64,000 nt of DNA from Paraburkholderia sacchari (GTDB taxonomy: Bacteria > Pseudomonadota > Gammaproteobacteria > Burkholderiales > Burkholderiaceae): positions 253,745-317,744 of the forward strand of contig NZ_JTDB02000007.1 of the NCBI RefSeq assembly GCF_000785435.2. Direction: 5' to 3'. Both the position numbers and the translations under genes were made by a program. Shown here in pieces: positions 16,197 through 25,925 of this stretch. The notes below the pieces were generated by a model. It saw only the letters and a list, made by a program, of their open reading frames with translations. It was not told the origin of the DNA and searched no databases. The stretch's first letter is position 1, and every line of letters starts with the position of its first letter.

Positions 16197-18794
16197 ATGA
16201 GAGTCGACAAACTCACCACCAAGTTCCAGGAAGCGCTCGCCGACGCACAAAGCCTTGCCGTCGGCCACGACAATCAATACATCGAACCAGTCCACCTGCT
16301 GGCGGCGCTCGTCGCGCAACAGGACGGCTCGGCGCGCTCGCTCATGTCGCGCGCGGGCGTGCAGGTTCAGGCATTGCAGAACGCGCTCAACGACGCCATC
16401 AACCGCTTGCCGCAGGTGCAGGGCACCGACGGCAACGTGCAGGTCGGCCGCGAACTCACGGGTCTGCTGAATCAGGCCGACAAGGAAGCGCAGAAGCTCA
16501 ACGACACCTATATTGCGAGCGAGATGTTCTTGCTGGCGGTCGCCGAGGACAAGGGCGACGCGGGCCAGATCGCGCGCAAGAACGGCCTCACGCGCAAGGC
16601 GCTCGAGGCGGCGATCGTCGCGGTGCGCGGCGGAGCGCAGGTCCATAGCCAGGACGCCGAAAGCCAGCGTGAAGCGCTCAAGAAGTACACCGTCGACCTG
16701 ACCGAGCGCGCGCGTTCGGGCAAGCTCGATCCCGTGATCGGCCGCGACGACGAAATTCGCCGCTCGATCCAGATCCTGCAGCGCCGCACCAAGAACAACC
16801 CGGTGCTGATCGGCGAGCCGGGCGTGGGCAAGACAGCCATCGTCGAAGGCCTCGCGCAGCGCATCGTCAACGGCGAGGTGCCGGAGACGCTCAAGGGCAA
16901 GCGCGTGCTCTCGCTCGACATGGCGGCGCTGCTCGCGGGCGCGAAGTATCGCGGCGAGTTCGAAGAACGCCTGAAGGCCGTGCTCAATGACATCGCGAAG
17001 GACGAAGGCCAGACCATCGTTTTCATCGATGAAATCCACACGATGGTGGGTGCCGGCAAGGCCGAAGGCGCGATGGATGCGGGCAACATGCTCAAGCCGG
17101 CGCTCTCGCGCGGCGAGCTGCACTGCATCGGCGCGACCACGCTCGACGAATATCGCAAGTACATCGAAAAGGATGCTGCGCTCGAGCGCCGCTTCCAGAA
17201 GGTGCTCGTCGATGAACCGTCGGTCGAGGCGACCATCGCCATCCTGCGCGGTCTGCAGGAGAAGTACGAGTTGCACCACGGCGTGGAAATCACCGACCCG
17301 GCGATCGTCGCGGCGGCGGAGCTCTCGCATCGCTACATCACCGATCGCTTCTTGCCGGACAAGGCCATCGACCTGATCGACGAAGCCGCTTCGAAGATCA
17401 AGATGGAAATCGATTCGAAGCCCGAAGAGATGGACAAGCTCGACCGTCGTCTCATTCAGCTGAAGATCGAGCGCGAAGCCGTCAAGAAGGAAAAGGACGA
17501 AGCGTCGCAAAAGCGTCTGCAACTGATCGAAGAAGAGATCGACCGCCTGAGCCTCGAATATAAGGATCTCGAAGAGATCTGGACCACCGAGAAAGCGGCG
17601 GTGCAGGGTAGCGCGCAGATCAAGGAAGAAATCGATCGCGTGCGCGCCGAGATCACGAAGTTCCAGCGCGAAGGCAAGCTCGAGAAGGTTGCCGAGTTGC
17701 AGTACGGCAAGCTTCCGCAGCTCGAGTCGCAACTGAAGCAGGTCACGCAGGCCGAGGCCGACGAGCAGAACAACCCGACACGCCGCAGACTCCTGCGTAC
17801 CCAGGTGGGCGCCGAGGAAATCGCCGAGGTGGTGTCGCGTTCGACCGGCATTCCGGTCTCGCGCATGATGCAGGGCGAGCGCGAAAAGCTGTTGCTGATC
17901 GAAGACAAGCTGCACGAGCGCGTGGTGGGCCAGGACGAGGCGATCAACGCCGTGGCCGATGCGATCCGCCGCTCGCGCGCCGGTCTCGCGGACCCGAACA
18001 AGCCTTACGGCTCGTTCCTGTTCCTTGGGCCTACGGGTGTGGGCAAGACCGAGGTGTGCAAGGCGCTCGCGGGCTTCCTGTTCGACTCGGAGGATCATCT
18101 GATCCGCATCGACATGAGCGAGTTCATGGAGAAGCACAGCGTCGCGCGTCTGATCGGTGCGCCGCCGGGATACGTGGGCTACGAGGAGGGCGGCTATCTG
18201 ACCGAGGCCGTGCGCCGCAAGCCGTATAGCGTGATCCTGCTCGACGAAGTCGAGAAAGCGCATCCGGACGTGTTCAACGTGCTGCTGCAGGTGCTCGACG
18301 ACGGCCGCATGACCGATGGCCAGGGACGCACCGTCGACTTCAAGAACACGGTGATCGTGATGACGTCGAACCTTGGTTCGCACCTCATCCAGTCGATGAC
18401 GGGCGAGCCGCAGGAAGCGGTGAAGGAAGCCGTCTGGAACGAAGTGAAGCAGCAGTTCCGGCCTGAGTTCCTGAACCGGATCGACGAAGTCGTGGTGTTC
18501 CATGCGCTCGACCGCTCGAATATCGAGTCGATTGCGAAGATCCAGTTGCAGCGCCTGCAAGAGCGTTTGAGCAAGCTCGATATGGAGCTGGTGGTGTCGG
18601 ACGAGGCGCTCGCCAAGATCGCCGAGGTTGGCTACGATCCGTTGTTCGGCGCACGTCCGCTCAAGCGCGCGATCCAGCAGGAGATCGAAAATCCGGTCGC
18701 CAAGCTGATCCTCGCGGGCAGGTTCGGGCCGAAGGATGTGATTCCGGTCGACGTCGAAGACGGCAAATTCGTGTTCGAACGCGTCGTGCACTAA
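16197..18794 (+). CDS. clpB: ATP-dependent disaggregase ClpB
   Basis: An 865-residue Hsp100 chaperone with the full ClpB architecture: an N-terminal Clp repeat domain (1-145), the first AAA+ domain with Walker A GEPGVGKT at 206-213, a long coiled-coil middle domain (about 400-525, rich in Glu/Lys), the second AAA+ domain with GPTGVGKT at 611-618, and a C-terminal D2 small domain. The middle domain separates it from ClpA/ClpC. With DnaK it rescues aggregated proteins. It is monocistronic: heat-shock-like promoter upstream, strong terminator downstream. Confidence 0.97.
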   Translation: MRVDKLTTKFQEALADAQSLAVGHDNQYIEPVHLLAALVAQQDGSARSLMSRAGVQVQALQNALNDAINRLPQVQGTDGNVQVGRELTGLLNQADKEAQKLNDTYIASEMFLLAVAEDKGDAGQIARKNGLTRKALEAAIVAVRGGAQVHSQDAESQREALKKYTVDLTERARSGKLDPVIGRDDEIRRSIQILQRRTKNNPVLIGEPGVGKTAIVEGLAQRIVNGEVPETLKGKRVLSLDMAALLAGAKYRGEFEERLKAVLNDIAKDEGQTIVFIDEIHTMVGAGKAEGAMDAGNMLKPALSRGELHCIGATTLDEYRKYIEKDAALERRFQKVLVDEPSVEATIAILRGLQEKYELHHGVEITDPAIVAAAELSHRYITDRFLPDKAIDLIDEAASKIKMEIDSKPEEMDKLDRRLIQLKIEREAVKKEKDEASQKRLQLIEEEIDRLSLEYKDLEEIWTTEKAAVQGSAQIKEEIDRVRAEITKFQREGKLEKVAELQYGKLPQLESQLKQVTQAEADEQNNPTRRRLLRTQVGAEEIAEVVSRSTGIPVSRMMQGEREKLLLIEDKLHERVVGQDEAINAVADAIRRSRAGLADPNKPYGSFLFLGPTGVGKTEVCKALAGFLFDSEDHLIRIDMSEFMEKHSVARLIGAPPGYVGYEEGGYLTEAVRRKPYSVILLDEVEKAHPDVFNVLLQVLDDGRMTDGQGRTVDFKNTVIVMTSNLGSHLIQSMTGEPQEAVKEAVWNEVKQQFRPEFLNRIDEVVVFHALDRSNIESIAKIQLQRLQERLSKLDMELVVSDEALAKIAEVGYDPLFGARPLKRAIQQEIENPVAKLILAGRFGPKDVIPVDVEDGKFVFERVVH

Positions 18795-18850
18795 GGCGCG
18801 GTTCACTCTGCGCGAAGCGCGTGCCGCAAGGCACGCGCAGCAGCAAACAA

Positions 18851-18886
18851 AAAGGGCAACGGAGTTTTTTTCCGTTGCCCTTTTTT
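18851..18886. terminator. Bidirectional intrinsic terminator between clpB and the yidB-like gene
   Basis: A perfect 13-bp stem, AAAGGGCAACGGA (18851-18863) with TCCGTTGCCCTTT (18871-18883), has a 7-base loop and a T run on the plus strand. The A-rich left flank gives a shorter T run on the minus strand, so it can serve both convergent genes. Confidence 0.92.
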
Positions 18887-18924
18887 CATGTGGCGCGCGA
18901 CAGCTTGCGCCTGCTTATGCCCGC

Positions 18925-19365
18925 TTATGCCTGCTTGTTCCCACCGCCGAACAGCGATGCGAGGCCGCCCAGCGTGCCCAGCACGCTCTCGGCATTGATC
19001 TGGCCGCCGGCCGGCACTTCACCGTTCGGTGTGCCGGCGTTGATCACGTGCGGCAGCACCTGTGCGAGCAGGCCGCTGACCTGGTCGGGCTGCATGCCGA
19101 CCTTTTGCGCGAGGCCCGAAACCACGTCGGAACCCAGTGCGTTGTGGAGTTGATCCGGCGAAACCGCCTGATTCTCGCCGTTGCTAACCCACGACTGCAC
19201 GACATCGCCGAGGCCGCCTTGCTGAAACTTCTGGATCAGGCCGTTCAGTCCGCCCGGCTGGTTGTTGATGAATTCCATCGCGACAGCGAGGAGTTGGGCT
19301 TGGCCGCCGCCTTGTTGCTGCGACGACGAACCGAGCAGGGAACCGAGGGAATCTAGCAGGCTCAT
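18925..19365 (-). CDS. YidB-like DUF937 family protein
   Basis: A 146-residue protein opening MSLLDSLGSLLG, with Gln/Gly-rich low complexity near residue 20 and repeated ALGSDVVSGLAQKVG-type helices, the pattern of YidB/DUF937 proteins. No signal peptide or catalytic motif is visible. The family's function is unknown. ATG 19365 follows a GAGAGA ribosome site. An upstream in-frame start would add 28 unconserved residues. It lies 80 bp from the HhH protein gene on the same strand. Confidence 0.82.
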   Translation of the reverse strand: MSLLDSLGSLLGSSSQQQGGGQAQLLAVAMEFINNQPGGLNGLIQKFQQGGLGDVVQSWVSNGENQAVSPDQLHNALGSDVVSGLAQKVGMQPDQVSGLLAQVLPHVINAGTPNGEVPAGGQINAESVLGTLGGLASLFGGGNKQA

Positions 19366-19445
19366 GACAATCTCTCTGAATGATGGCCGCCGCAGGGGAG
19401 CGCGGCCGGAAAAACGAAACCCGGAATCCAGATCCGGTACGCGAA

Positions 19446-20051
19446 TCAAGCACCCGAAGCAGCCGCCTCGGAAGCGGCCTTGCTCTTCTTGGACTTCTTG
19501 GACTTCTTGGACTTCTTCGCCGTGGTGTCCGAGGCAGCGCCCGGCGCCGCAGCGGCGGAGCCTGCTACAGGCGCGCTTGCTTCTGCGGCTGCCTTGTCCT
19601 TCTTGCTCTTGTGCTTTGACTTGCTTGCGCCCGCATCCGACGCGGCTTGCGGCGCGGTCGTGGCAGCGGGTGCTTGCGAGGCCGTCATCGGATTGGGCGT
19701 AGTGCCGGCGGCAGCAGTTGCAGCGGGAGCGGCGCTCTTGCTGCTCTTCGACGTCGCAACGCTCTTGCCGGCCGGCGGCGCCGACGAGCCGTTGATCGTG
19801 AGGCCCGCGGCTTCGAGGTTCTGCACCGACTTCGGCCCGATGCCCTTGACGCGGTTCACGAGATCGTCGGCGTCCTTGAAGGGGCCATTCTTGGTGCGTT
19901 CGTCGATGATGGCCTTGGAGTGGGCGGGACCAATGCCCTTGACGGATTCGAGCGTGGCTTGATCGGCGGTGTTGACTTCGACAGCCGCCGCCAGAGCGGC
20001 AGACAGCGACAGACCCAGTGCGATGAACAGCATCAGTAACTTCTTGAACAT
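19446..20051 (-). CDS. Exported ComEA-like helix-hairpin-helix DNA-binding protein with Lys/Ala-rich tail
   Basis: This 201-residue protein has an N-terminal signal peptide (MFKKLLMLFIALGLSLSAAL, cut after ALA). A ComEA-type HhH pair follows at about 24-85 (VNTADQATLESVKGIGPAHS and NRVKGIGPKSV). The rest is low complexity rich in Ala, Ser, Thr and Pro and ends in a run of KKS repeats. The HhH domain probably binds DNA in the periplasm, as in transformation proteins. The basic tail may add DNA or envelope affinity. ComEA homologues are usually only 80-110 residues, so the tail is unusual. Confidence 0.83.
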   Translation of the reverse strand: MFKKLLMLFIALGLSLSAALAAAVEVNTADQATLESVKGIGPAHSKAIIDERTKNGPFKDADDLVNRVKGIGPKSVQNLEAAGLTINGSSAPPAGKSVATSKSSKSAAPAATAAAGTTPNPMTASQAPAATTAPQAASDAGASKSKHKSKKDKAAAEASAPVAGSAAAAPGAASDTTAKKSKKSKKSKKSKAASEAAASGA

Positions 20052-20264
20052 GGCAATCACTCCATTGAGGGCATTTCGGTTAGCCGGGAACGGACGACGC
20101 ATCGACCAGGTAGTGCTGTGCAACAAGGATAGGACAGTTGGCGTATCCGTGGACGGGAAGCGCTCGATTTATACCCACGGTTTCGTGGCAATACAATCGC
20201 GCCGCACAATATTTAATACTTCTGTGCAATTCGACGGCGACTGAGATGGCGCTTGCCGCGTGCT

Positions 20265-22280
20265 TCAGGCGCGATGCGGCCCGACGATGCCGAGCTTCGC
20301 AATGCGCCGATAGAGCGTCGCGCGCGAGATGCCTAGCGCCGCGGCGGCGGCATTGGGACGCCAGCGATGCGCGGTGAGCGCCGCGACGATGCGCGCGCGT
20401 TCGTCGTCGCTGCTGCTTGTTGCGCTGTTTGCCGCGTTGTTTGCCACGCCGTTCGCCGGAGTGGTCGCCTTGTTGCCGGCTGGGGCGATGGTCGCGGCCA
20501 GTTGTGCCGCGAGGTCGCCGCTCAGGTGCCGCGCCTCGACGCGCACCGTATCGCATACCGCGCATGCGTAGCGCATGGCGTTGCGCAACTGGCGCAGGTT
20601 GCCGGGCCAGGCGAACGCCGCAAGCCGCGCGGCGAGATCGGCGTCGAGCACGAGCGGGCGGCCGGCCGCCTGCGCCTCTTCCGCGAACACCGATTCGATG
20701 AGCGCTGCGATATCGCGCCGCTCGCGCAGCGGCGGCAATACGAGCACCGCGCCGCAGAGCCGGTAGTACAGGTCTTCGCGAAACGTGCCCGAAGCGGCCA
20801 TCTGCGCGAGGTCGCGGTGGGTCGCGCAGATCACTTCGAGGTCGACGTGCGTGGGCGTTTCGCCCCCGAGCGGCAGCACCTCGCCTTCGGCGAGCACGCG
20901 CAAGAGGCGCGTCTGCAGCGCGAGCGGCATGTCGCCGATCTCGTCGAGAAAGAGCGTGCCGCCATCGGCCATGGCAATCTTGCCGCGCGCGCCGTGACGC
21001 CGTGCGCCCGTGAACGCGCCCGGCGCGTAGCCAAAGAGTTCGCTCTCGATCAGCGACTCGGGCAGCGCGCCGCAGTTCACCGCTATGAACGGCCGGTTGC
21101 GGCGCGGCCCCGCGTCGTGGATCGCACGCGCAAACACTTCCTTGCCCGCGCCCGTCTCGCCTAGCAGCAGCACCGGCAAATGCTTGCCCGCCACGCGTTG
21201 CGCGATGCGCGCGTTTTCGGCGACGCGCGCATCCGCGCTGCGCAGGAACGGGCCCAGCGCGCCGTGGTCGTGCGTGTCGTCAGCGCGCGCGTTGCGCAGC
21301 GGCGTTGCGCCGTGCACGGCCGGCGACGATGCGCGCGCCGCGCCCGGGAACCCGGTGCGCCCGAGCGGTGCGCGAATGCGCGCATAGAGCATGGCGCCGT
21401 TCGCGCGCAGGCGCAGCGCCGCAATGGCTTCGATACGGCCAATATCGCGCAACTGCACGTGGGATGAATCGAAGATCTCGTCGATATGGCGCGGGCCGTC
21501 GAGCCCCGGAATGCATTCGCGCGCGCGGCGGTTCGCGGCGGCCACGTTGCCGTTCTCGTCGAAGGCGATCAACAGTTCGGGCTGCGCCTCGACATAGTTG
21601 CGGTTCTGGTGTCCGAAAAGAATCCAGCACGCGGAGGTGCGATGCAGGAAATAGCCGTCTTCGATGAGCGTCGCGCTCTGGCGCACCAGTTGATTGACGA
21701 TGCGCTGGCTGTCGCGGTTGTCGGGCGACTGCACGGCGGAGGCGTCGAGCACGCCGATCAGCTCGCCGCCCGGCGCGAAGATGGGCGCGGCACTGCACGT
21801 GAGCGTCGTGAATGCGGCGCGAAAATGCTCGGTTTTGTGCACCGTGATCGGTGCGAGATCGGTGAGCACGCTCGCGATGCCGCACGTGCCTTCCTCGCTC
21901 TCCGACCAGCACGAGCCGATATAGAGCCCCGCGTGCTTGAAATGGTTGCGGCGCTCGCGGTCGATGCGGTAGTCGATGGTGACGCCGTGCGCGTCGGTGA
22001 GCATCACGCAATAGTCGGCGTCGCGCACGGTCTCGTGCAGGCGCGTGAGGCACTGGCCCGAGGCACGCAAAAAAGCCTCCTCACGATCGCGGATCTCGCG
22101 CAGCTCGGCGGCGCTTAGCACGCGCGGGCCGATCACCGAACCTGGATCGAGTTGATAACGCTCGAACGAGCGCTGCCAGGACGACACGAGGCGCGGCGAG
22201 TCGTTCGGCGCGGGCAGCCGGCCTTCGACGGCGCCGCGCACGCGTTCGGCGTGGCGGGTGGGCGCGAGTGCGTAGGGCAT
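20265..22280 (-). CDS. acoR: Sigma54-dependent activator of acetoin catabolism AcoR
   Basis: A 671-residue enhancer-binding protein. The N-terminal half carries a GAF-type sensor region ([41 protein letters not shown]) and a PAS-like stretch. The AAA+ domain spans roughly 350-580 with Walker A GETGAGKE near 374, the sigma54-contact loop GAFTGA at 421-426, and [12 protein letters not shown] Fis-type helix-turn-helix ([16 protein letters not shown]) ends the protein. It is divergent from acoXABC-lipA and shares with it an intergenic region holding a sigma54 promoter and GAGAC elements, which fixes its likely target. ATG 22280 ([10 protein letters not shown]) was chosen. An upstream extension is unconserved. 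Confidence 0.93.
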   Translation of the reverse strand: MPYALAPTRHAERVRGAVEGRLPAPNDSPRLVSSWQRSFERYQLDPGSVIGPRVLSAAELREIRDREEAFLRASGQCLTRLHETVRDADYCVMLTDAHGVTIDYRIDRERRNHFKHAGLYIGSCWSESEEGTCGIASVLTDLAPITVHKTEHFRAAFTTLTCSAAPIFAPGGELIGVLDASAVQSPDNRDSQRIVNQLVRQSATLIEDGYFLHRTSACWILFGHQNRNYVEAQPELLIAFDENGNVAAANRRARECIPGLDGPRHIDEIFDSSHVQLRDIGRIEAIAALRLRANGAMLYARIRAPLGRTGFPGAARASSPAVHGATPLRNARADDTHDHGALGPFLRSADARVAENARIAQRVAGKHLPVLLLGETGAGKEVFARAIHDAGPRRNRPFIAVNCGALPESLIESELFGYAPGAFTGARRHGARGKIAMADGGTLFLDEIGDMPLALQTRLLRVLAEGEVLPLGGETPTHVDLEVICATHRDLAQMAASGTFREDLYYRLCGAVLVLPPLRERRDIAALIESVFAEEAQAAGRPLVLDADLAARLAAFAWPGNLRQLRNAMRYACAVCDTVRVEARHLSGDLAAQLAATIAPAGNKATTPANGVANNAANSATSSSDDERARIVAALTAHRWRPNAAAAALGISRATLYRRIAKLGIVGPHRA

Positions 22281-22388
22281 GGGCGATTCCAGACGATTCC
22301 TGATGCGGGGCGTCGGCGCTCGGAGAGCTCGGCGGGAGTCTTTTTGTAGCACATCTGCGGCTTGCGATCACACCGCAGCGCAGCATGC

Positions 22389-22536
22389 GAGACAGCCGAG
22401 ACAATCGTCTCAGGGCATGACGAGACGACCTTGAGACCCGGCGCGAGGCTTGTTGCGCGGGGCTCGGCGGGCCTGCTGCGGTCGCCGGATACCGGTTTTG
22501 TCTCGCGCGGCGCGTGCGTCCAGTCGCGACTGAGAC
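22389..22536. promoter_or_regulatory. Array of GAGAC/GTCTC elements, candidate AcoR enhancer sites
   Basis: Seven copies occur: GAGAC at 22389, 22398, 22422, 22433 and 22532, and GTCTC at 22407 and 22500. Two of them make a perfect inverted pair, GAGAC-AATC-GTCTC (22398-22411). The array lies 100-250 bases upstream of the sigma54 promoter, the normal enhancer distance, and next to acoR. Confidence 0.7.
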
Positions 22537-22637
22537 GCCGGGCGGGCCATGAACGATCGTGCTGAAGCGTCTCCATCGCGACCGCAAAGCCAGTAGATAC
22601 GGCATTCGGCGGGACATCGGAGGTCATTCGAATGCGT

Positions 22638-22653
22638 TGGCACAGCGCTTGCA
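22638..22653 (+). promoter_or_regulatory. Sigma54 promoter of the aco operon
   Basis: TGGCACAGCGCTTGCA matches the -24/-12 consensus, with GG at 22639-22640 and GC at 22651-22652 spaced by exactly 10 bases. Transcription would begin about 12 bases later, ahead of acoX. Confidence 0.9.
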
Positions 22654-22709
22654 GAGAGTCACGGCAATGGTGGCGCATGCATGCGCCTCCACATAGGAGA
22701 CAACGCATC

Positions 22710-23771
22710 GTGACGATGCCCGTGACCGTAGGCGTGATCGCGAACCCCGCTTCGGGACGCGACATCCGCCGTCTTACCACGCACGCCTCGGTCTTTCCGA
22801 CGGCGGAAAAGGCCAACATGGTCGTGCGCCTGCTTGCGGGGCTTGGCGCGCTGGGAGTCGAGCGCGTGCTTACGCTGCGCGACCGCACCGGCGTGGCCGC
22901 GCTCGTGCTGCGCGCGCTCGAAACCCATGCGGCCGTGGCGCGGCACGAACGCTGGCCCGCCGTGGAATTCGTCGATCTGCCGATCAGCGAGAGCGTGGCC
23001 GACACGCACACGGGCGTCGCGCATATGGTTCGCGAGCGGGTCGCGCTCATCGCCGTGCTCGGCGGCGACGGCACGCATCGCGCGGTTGCCGCGCATTGCG
23101 GCGATACGCCGTTGCTCGCGCTTTCCACCGGCACCAACAACGCGTTTCCCGAGTTGCGCGAAGCCACGGTCGCGGGTCTCGCGGGCGCGCTCGTCGCCAC
23201 CGGCGCCGTGCCGGCCGAAACCGCGCTTGCGCGCAATAAGCGCCTCGTCGCGCGGTGCGTCGAAGGACCGGGTCGCGGCCGCGAGGAGATCGCGCTGGTC
23301 GACATCTGCGTGTCGCGTCAGCCGTTTATCGGCGCGCGTGCGATTTCTGATAGTTCGGATATCGAATCGTTATTTCTGGCCTTTGCGCCGCCCGACGGCA
23401 TCGGGCTCGCGTCGATCGGCGGTGCATGGGCGCCGGTCGGGCGCGACGCCGCGCACGGCCTGCACATGACCTTTGCATCGGACTCCACGCAAGGCGGCGA
23501 GGGCGAAGGCGTGCCGCTCATCGCGCCCATCGCGCCGGGGCGCATCGAGCGCCTGACGATGCGCACCTGCCAGCGGCTCGAAGTCGGCATGGCGCTGCCG
23601 CTCGACGCGAATCACGGCACGCTCGCCTTCGACGGCGAGCGCGAGATCGAACCGGCGCGCGGCGACCGCTACGAAATCGCGCTCGACTGGGGCGGGCCGG
23701 TGACCGTGGACGTTGCACGCACCCTGCGTTACGCGGCCTCGCATCAGTTGTTGCGCGCGGTGCCGGGATAG
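22710..23771 (+). CDS. acoX: AcoX-type protein, ATP-NAD kinase-like
   Basis: A 353-residue protein with the NAD/diacylglycerol-kinase-like fold: VGVIANPASGRDIRRL at the start, VLGGDGTHRAV for the GGDG nucleotide loop, and STGTNNAFP. It is found in acetoin operons, but its reaction is not established. GTG 22710 is 9 bases after AGGAGA, a better start than the ATG at 22716, which is 15 bases away. It is the first gene after the sigma54 promoter. acoA follows after 121 bp. Confidence 0.85.
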   Translation: MTMPVTVGVIANPASGRDIRRLTTHASVFPTAEKANMVVRLLAGLGALGVERVLTLRDRTGVAALVLRALETHAAVARHERWPAVEFVDLPISESVADTHTGVAHMVRERVALIAVLGGDGTHRAVAAHCGDTPLLALSTGTNNAFPELREATVAGLAGALVATGAVPAETALARNKRLVARCVEGPGRGREEIALVDICVSRQPFIGARAISDSSDIESLFLAFAPPDGIGLASIGGAWAPVGRDAAHGLHMTFASDSTQGGEGEGVPLIAPIAPGRIERLTMRTCQRLEVGMALPLDANHGTLAFDGEREIEPARGDRYEIALDWGGPVTVDVARTLRYAASHQLLRAVPG

Positions 23772-23892
23772 CGCGCGCTGCATTGGATATCCCCAAATTT
23801 TCTTCAATCAAGGAGCCACTTCACCTACCCAGTTCGTTTCGGAAACAGCAGGCATCACCACCGTGGTCATCACAACTCGACAGGAGACAACC

Positions 23893-24870
23893 ATGTCTGT
23901 GACGTTGAACAAGGAGCAGTTGCTCGCGGCGTATCGCTCGATGCGCACGATCCGCGAGTTCGAGGAGCGCTTGCACGTCGAATTCGCGACCGGCGAGATC
24001 CCGGGCTTCGTGCATTTGTATGCGGGCGAGGAGGCGTCCGCCGTCGGCACCATGAGCCATTTGAACGACAACGATTACGTCGCCACCACGCACCGTGGCC
24101 ATGGCCATTGCATCGCGAAGGGCGTGGACGTGCGCGAGATGATGGCCGAGATCTATGGCCGCGCCACCGGTTCGTGCCGCGGCAAGGGCGGCTCGATGCA
24201 TATTGCCGACCTCTCGAAGGGCATGCTGGGCGCGAACGGCATCGTTGGCGCGGGCGGTCCGCTCACGTGTGGCGCGGCGCTCGCCGCGAAGCAAAAGAAA
24301 ACCGGTGGCGTGGGCGTGTGCTTTTTCGGCGATGGCGCCTCGAACCAGGGCGTGATCTTCGAGTCGATGAATCTCGCTTCGGTATGGCGTCTGCCAGTGA
24401 TTTTCGTCGCCGAGAACAATGGCTATGCGGAAGCGACCTCGTCTACGTGGTCGGTTGCGGCCGACAACATCGCCGACCGCGCCAACGGATTCGGCATGCC
24501 GGGCGTGATCGTCGACGGCTTCGACTTCTTCGCCGTGCACGAGGCGCTCGGCGAGGCCGTAGCGCGGGCGCGCAACGGTGGCGGCCCGACGCTCGTCGAA
24601 ATGAAGCTCTCGCGCTATTACGGCCACTTCGAAGGCGATGCGCAGACCTACCGCGCACCCGGCGAAGTGCAGAAGCTGCGCGATGAAAAAGACTGTCTGA
24701 AGCGCTTCGAAGAGCGCGTAGTGCGTGCGGAGCTCGCGAGCACCGACGACCTGCGCAAGGTGGACGCCGAAGTGGGCGCGCTGATCGACGATGCGGTGGC
24801 GAAGGCGAAGGCTGCGCCTCTGCCAGCCGCCGAGGCGCTGCTCACCGACGTATACGTGTCATATCCCTGA
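23893..24870 (+). CDS. acoA: Acetoin dehydrogenase E1 component, alpha subunit
   Basis: The 325-residue alpha subunit of a thiamine-diphosphate E1. It has TIREFEERL, HRGHGHCIAKG, the TPP-binding CFFGDGASNQGVIFESMNLA (GDG...N) motif, and the phosphorylation-loop-like SRYYGHFEGD. With AcoB it cleaves acetoin to acetaldehyde and an acetyl unit passed to the lipoyl group of AcoC. ATG 23893 is preceded by CAGGAGACAACC. Pyruvate dehydrogenase E1 alpha is similar, but the AcoX, AcoC and AcoR neighbours settle the assignment. Confidence 0.92.
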   Translation: MSVTLNKEQLLAAYRSMRTIREFEERLHVEFATGEIPGFVHLYAGEEASAVGTMSHLNDNDYVATTHRGHGHCIAKGVDVREMMAEIYGRATGSCRGKGGSMHIADLSKGMLGANGIVGAGGPLTCGAALAAKQKKTGGVGVCFFGDGASNQGVIFESMNLASVWRLPVIFVAENNGYAEATSSTWSVAADNIADRANGFGMPGVIVDGFDFFAVHEALGEAVARARNGGGPTLVEMKLSRYYGHFEGDAQTYRAPGEVQKLRDEKDCLKRFEERVVRAELASTDDLRKVDAEVGALIDDAVAKAKAAPLPAAEALLTDVYVSYP

Positions 24871-24916
24871 GCGCGATTCGCACAGGTAATCAGGATTCCA
24901 GATCAAGGAGACGAAA

Positions 24917-25921
24917 ATGGCACGGAAAATCACCTATTCGCAGGCGATCAACGAAGCGCTCGCCCAGGAGATGGCGCGCGACGAGAGCGTGATCGTGATG
25001 GGCGAGGACAACGCGGGCGGCGCGGGCTCGCCAGGCGAGCAGGACGCCTGGGGCGGCGTGCTCGGCGTGACTAAGGGCCTCTATGGCAAGTTCCCGGGGC
25101 GCGTGCTCGACACGCCGCTCTCGGAGGGCGGCTTTATCGGCGCGGCAGTGGGCGCGGCGGCATGCGGGATGCGGCCGGTGGCGGAGCTGATGTTCATCGA
25201 CTTCATGGGCGTGTGCTTCGACCAGATCTTCAACCAGGCGGCGAAGTTCCGCTACATGTTCGGCGGCAAGGCGGTCACGCCGGTGGTGATCCGCACGATG
25301 TACGGCGCGGGACTGCGCGCGGCGGCGCAGCACTCGCAAATGCTCACGTCGCTGTTCACGCATATTCCGGGCCTCAAGGTCGTGTGCCCGGCCACGCCTT
25401 ATGACGCGAAGGGCCTCATGATCGAGGCCATTCGCGACAACGACCCGGTGATCTTCTGCGAGCACAAGCTGCTCTACACGATGGAAGGCGAGGTGCCTGA
25501 GGAGTCGTATTCGATTCCGTTCGGCGAGGCCAACATCGCGCGCGACGGCGACGACGTCACCATCGTCACTTATGGGCGCATGGTCCATTACGCGCTCGAT
25601 GCGGCGCAACAGCTCGCCAAGGACGGCATCGAAGCCGATGTGATCGATTTGCGCACGACTTCGCCGCTCGACGAGGAAACCATTCTGGAGAGCGTGAGCC
25701 GCACGGGCCGCATCGTGGTCGTCGACGAGGCGAACCCGCGCTGCTCAATCGCGACCGATATCGCCGCGCTCGTCGCAAACAAGGCATTTCGCGATCTCAA
25801 GGCGCCGGTCGGTATGGTGACCGCGCCGCATACGCCGGTGCCGTTCGCGGCCTCGCTCGAAGACCTTTACATTCCCTCTGCGCAGCAGATCGCCGATGCC
25901 GTGCGCGCGGCAAGGAGCTGA
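24917..25921 (+). CDS. acoB: Acetoin dehydrogenase E1 component, beta subunit
   Basis: The 334-residue beta subunit of the E1 heterotetramer. It shows ITYSQAINEALAQEM, VMGEDNAG, the DTPLSEGGFIGAAVGAA stretch, and a C-terminal transketolase domain (VIDLRTTSPLDEETI and VVVDEANPRCSIATD). A ribosome site (AAGGAG) precedes the ATG. The AAGGAG for acoC lies inside its last codons, so the two are probably translated together. Confidence 0.93.
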   Translation: MARKITYSQAINEALAQEMARDESVIVMGEDNAGGAGSPGEQDAWGGVLGVTKGLYGKFPGRVLDTPLSEGGFIGAAVGAAACGMRPVAELMFIDFMGVCFDQIFNQAAKFRYMFGGKAVTPVVIRTMYGAGLRAAAQHSQMLTSLFTHIPGLKVVCPATPYDAKGLMIEAIRDNDPVIFCEHKLLYTMEGEVPEESYSIPFGEANIARDGDDVTIVTYGRMVHYALDAAQQLAKDGIEADVIDLRTTSPLDEETILESVSRTGRIVVVDEANPRCSIATDIAALVANKAFRDLKAPVGMVTAPHTPVPFAASLEDLYIPSAQQIADAVRAARS

Positions 25922-25925
25922 AGTC

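Noticed and set aside
16155-18806. 883-residue minus-strand ORF opposite clpB.
   Set aside because: Antisense shadow of a highly biased codon pattern. clpB is unmistakable.
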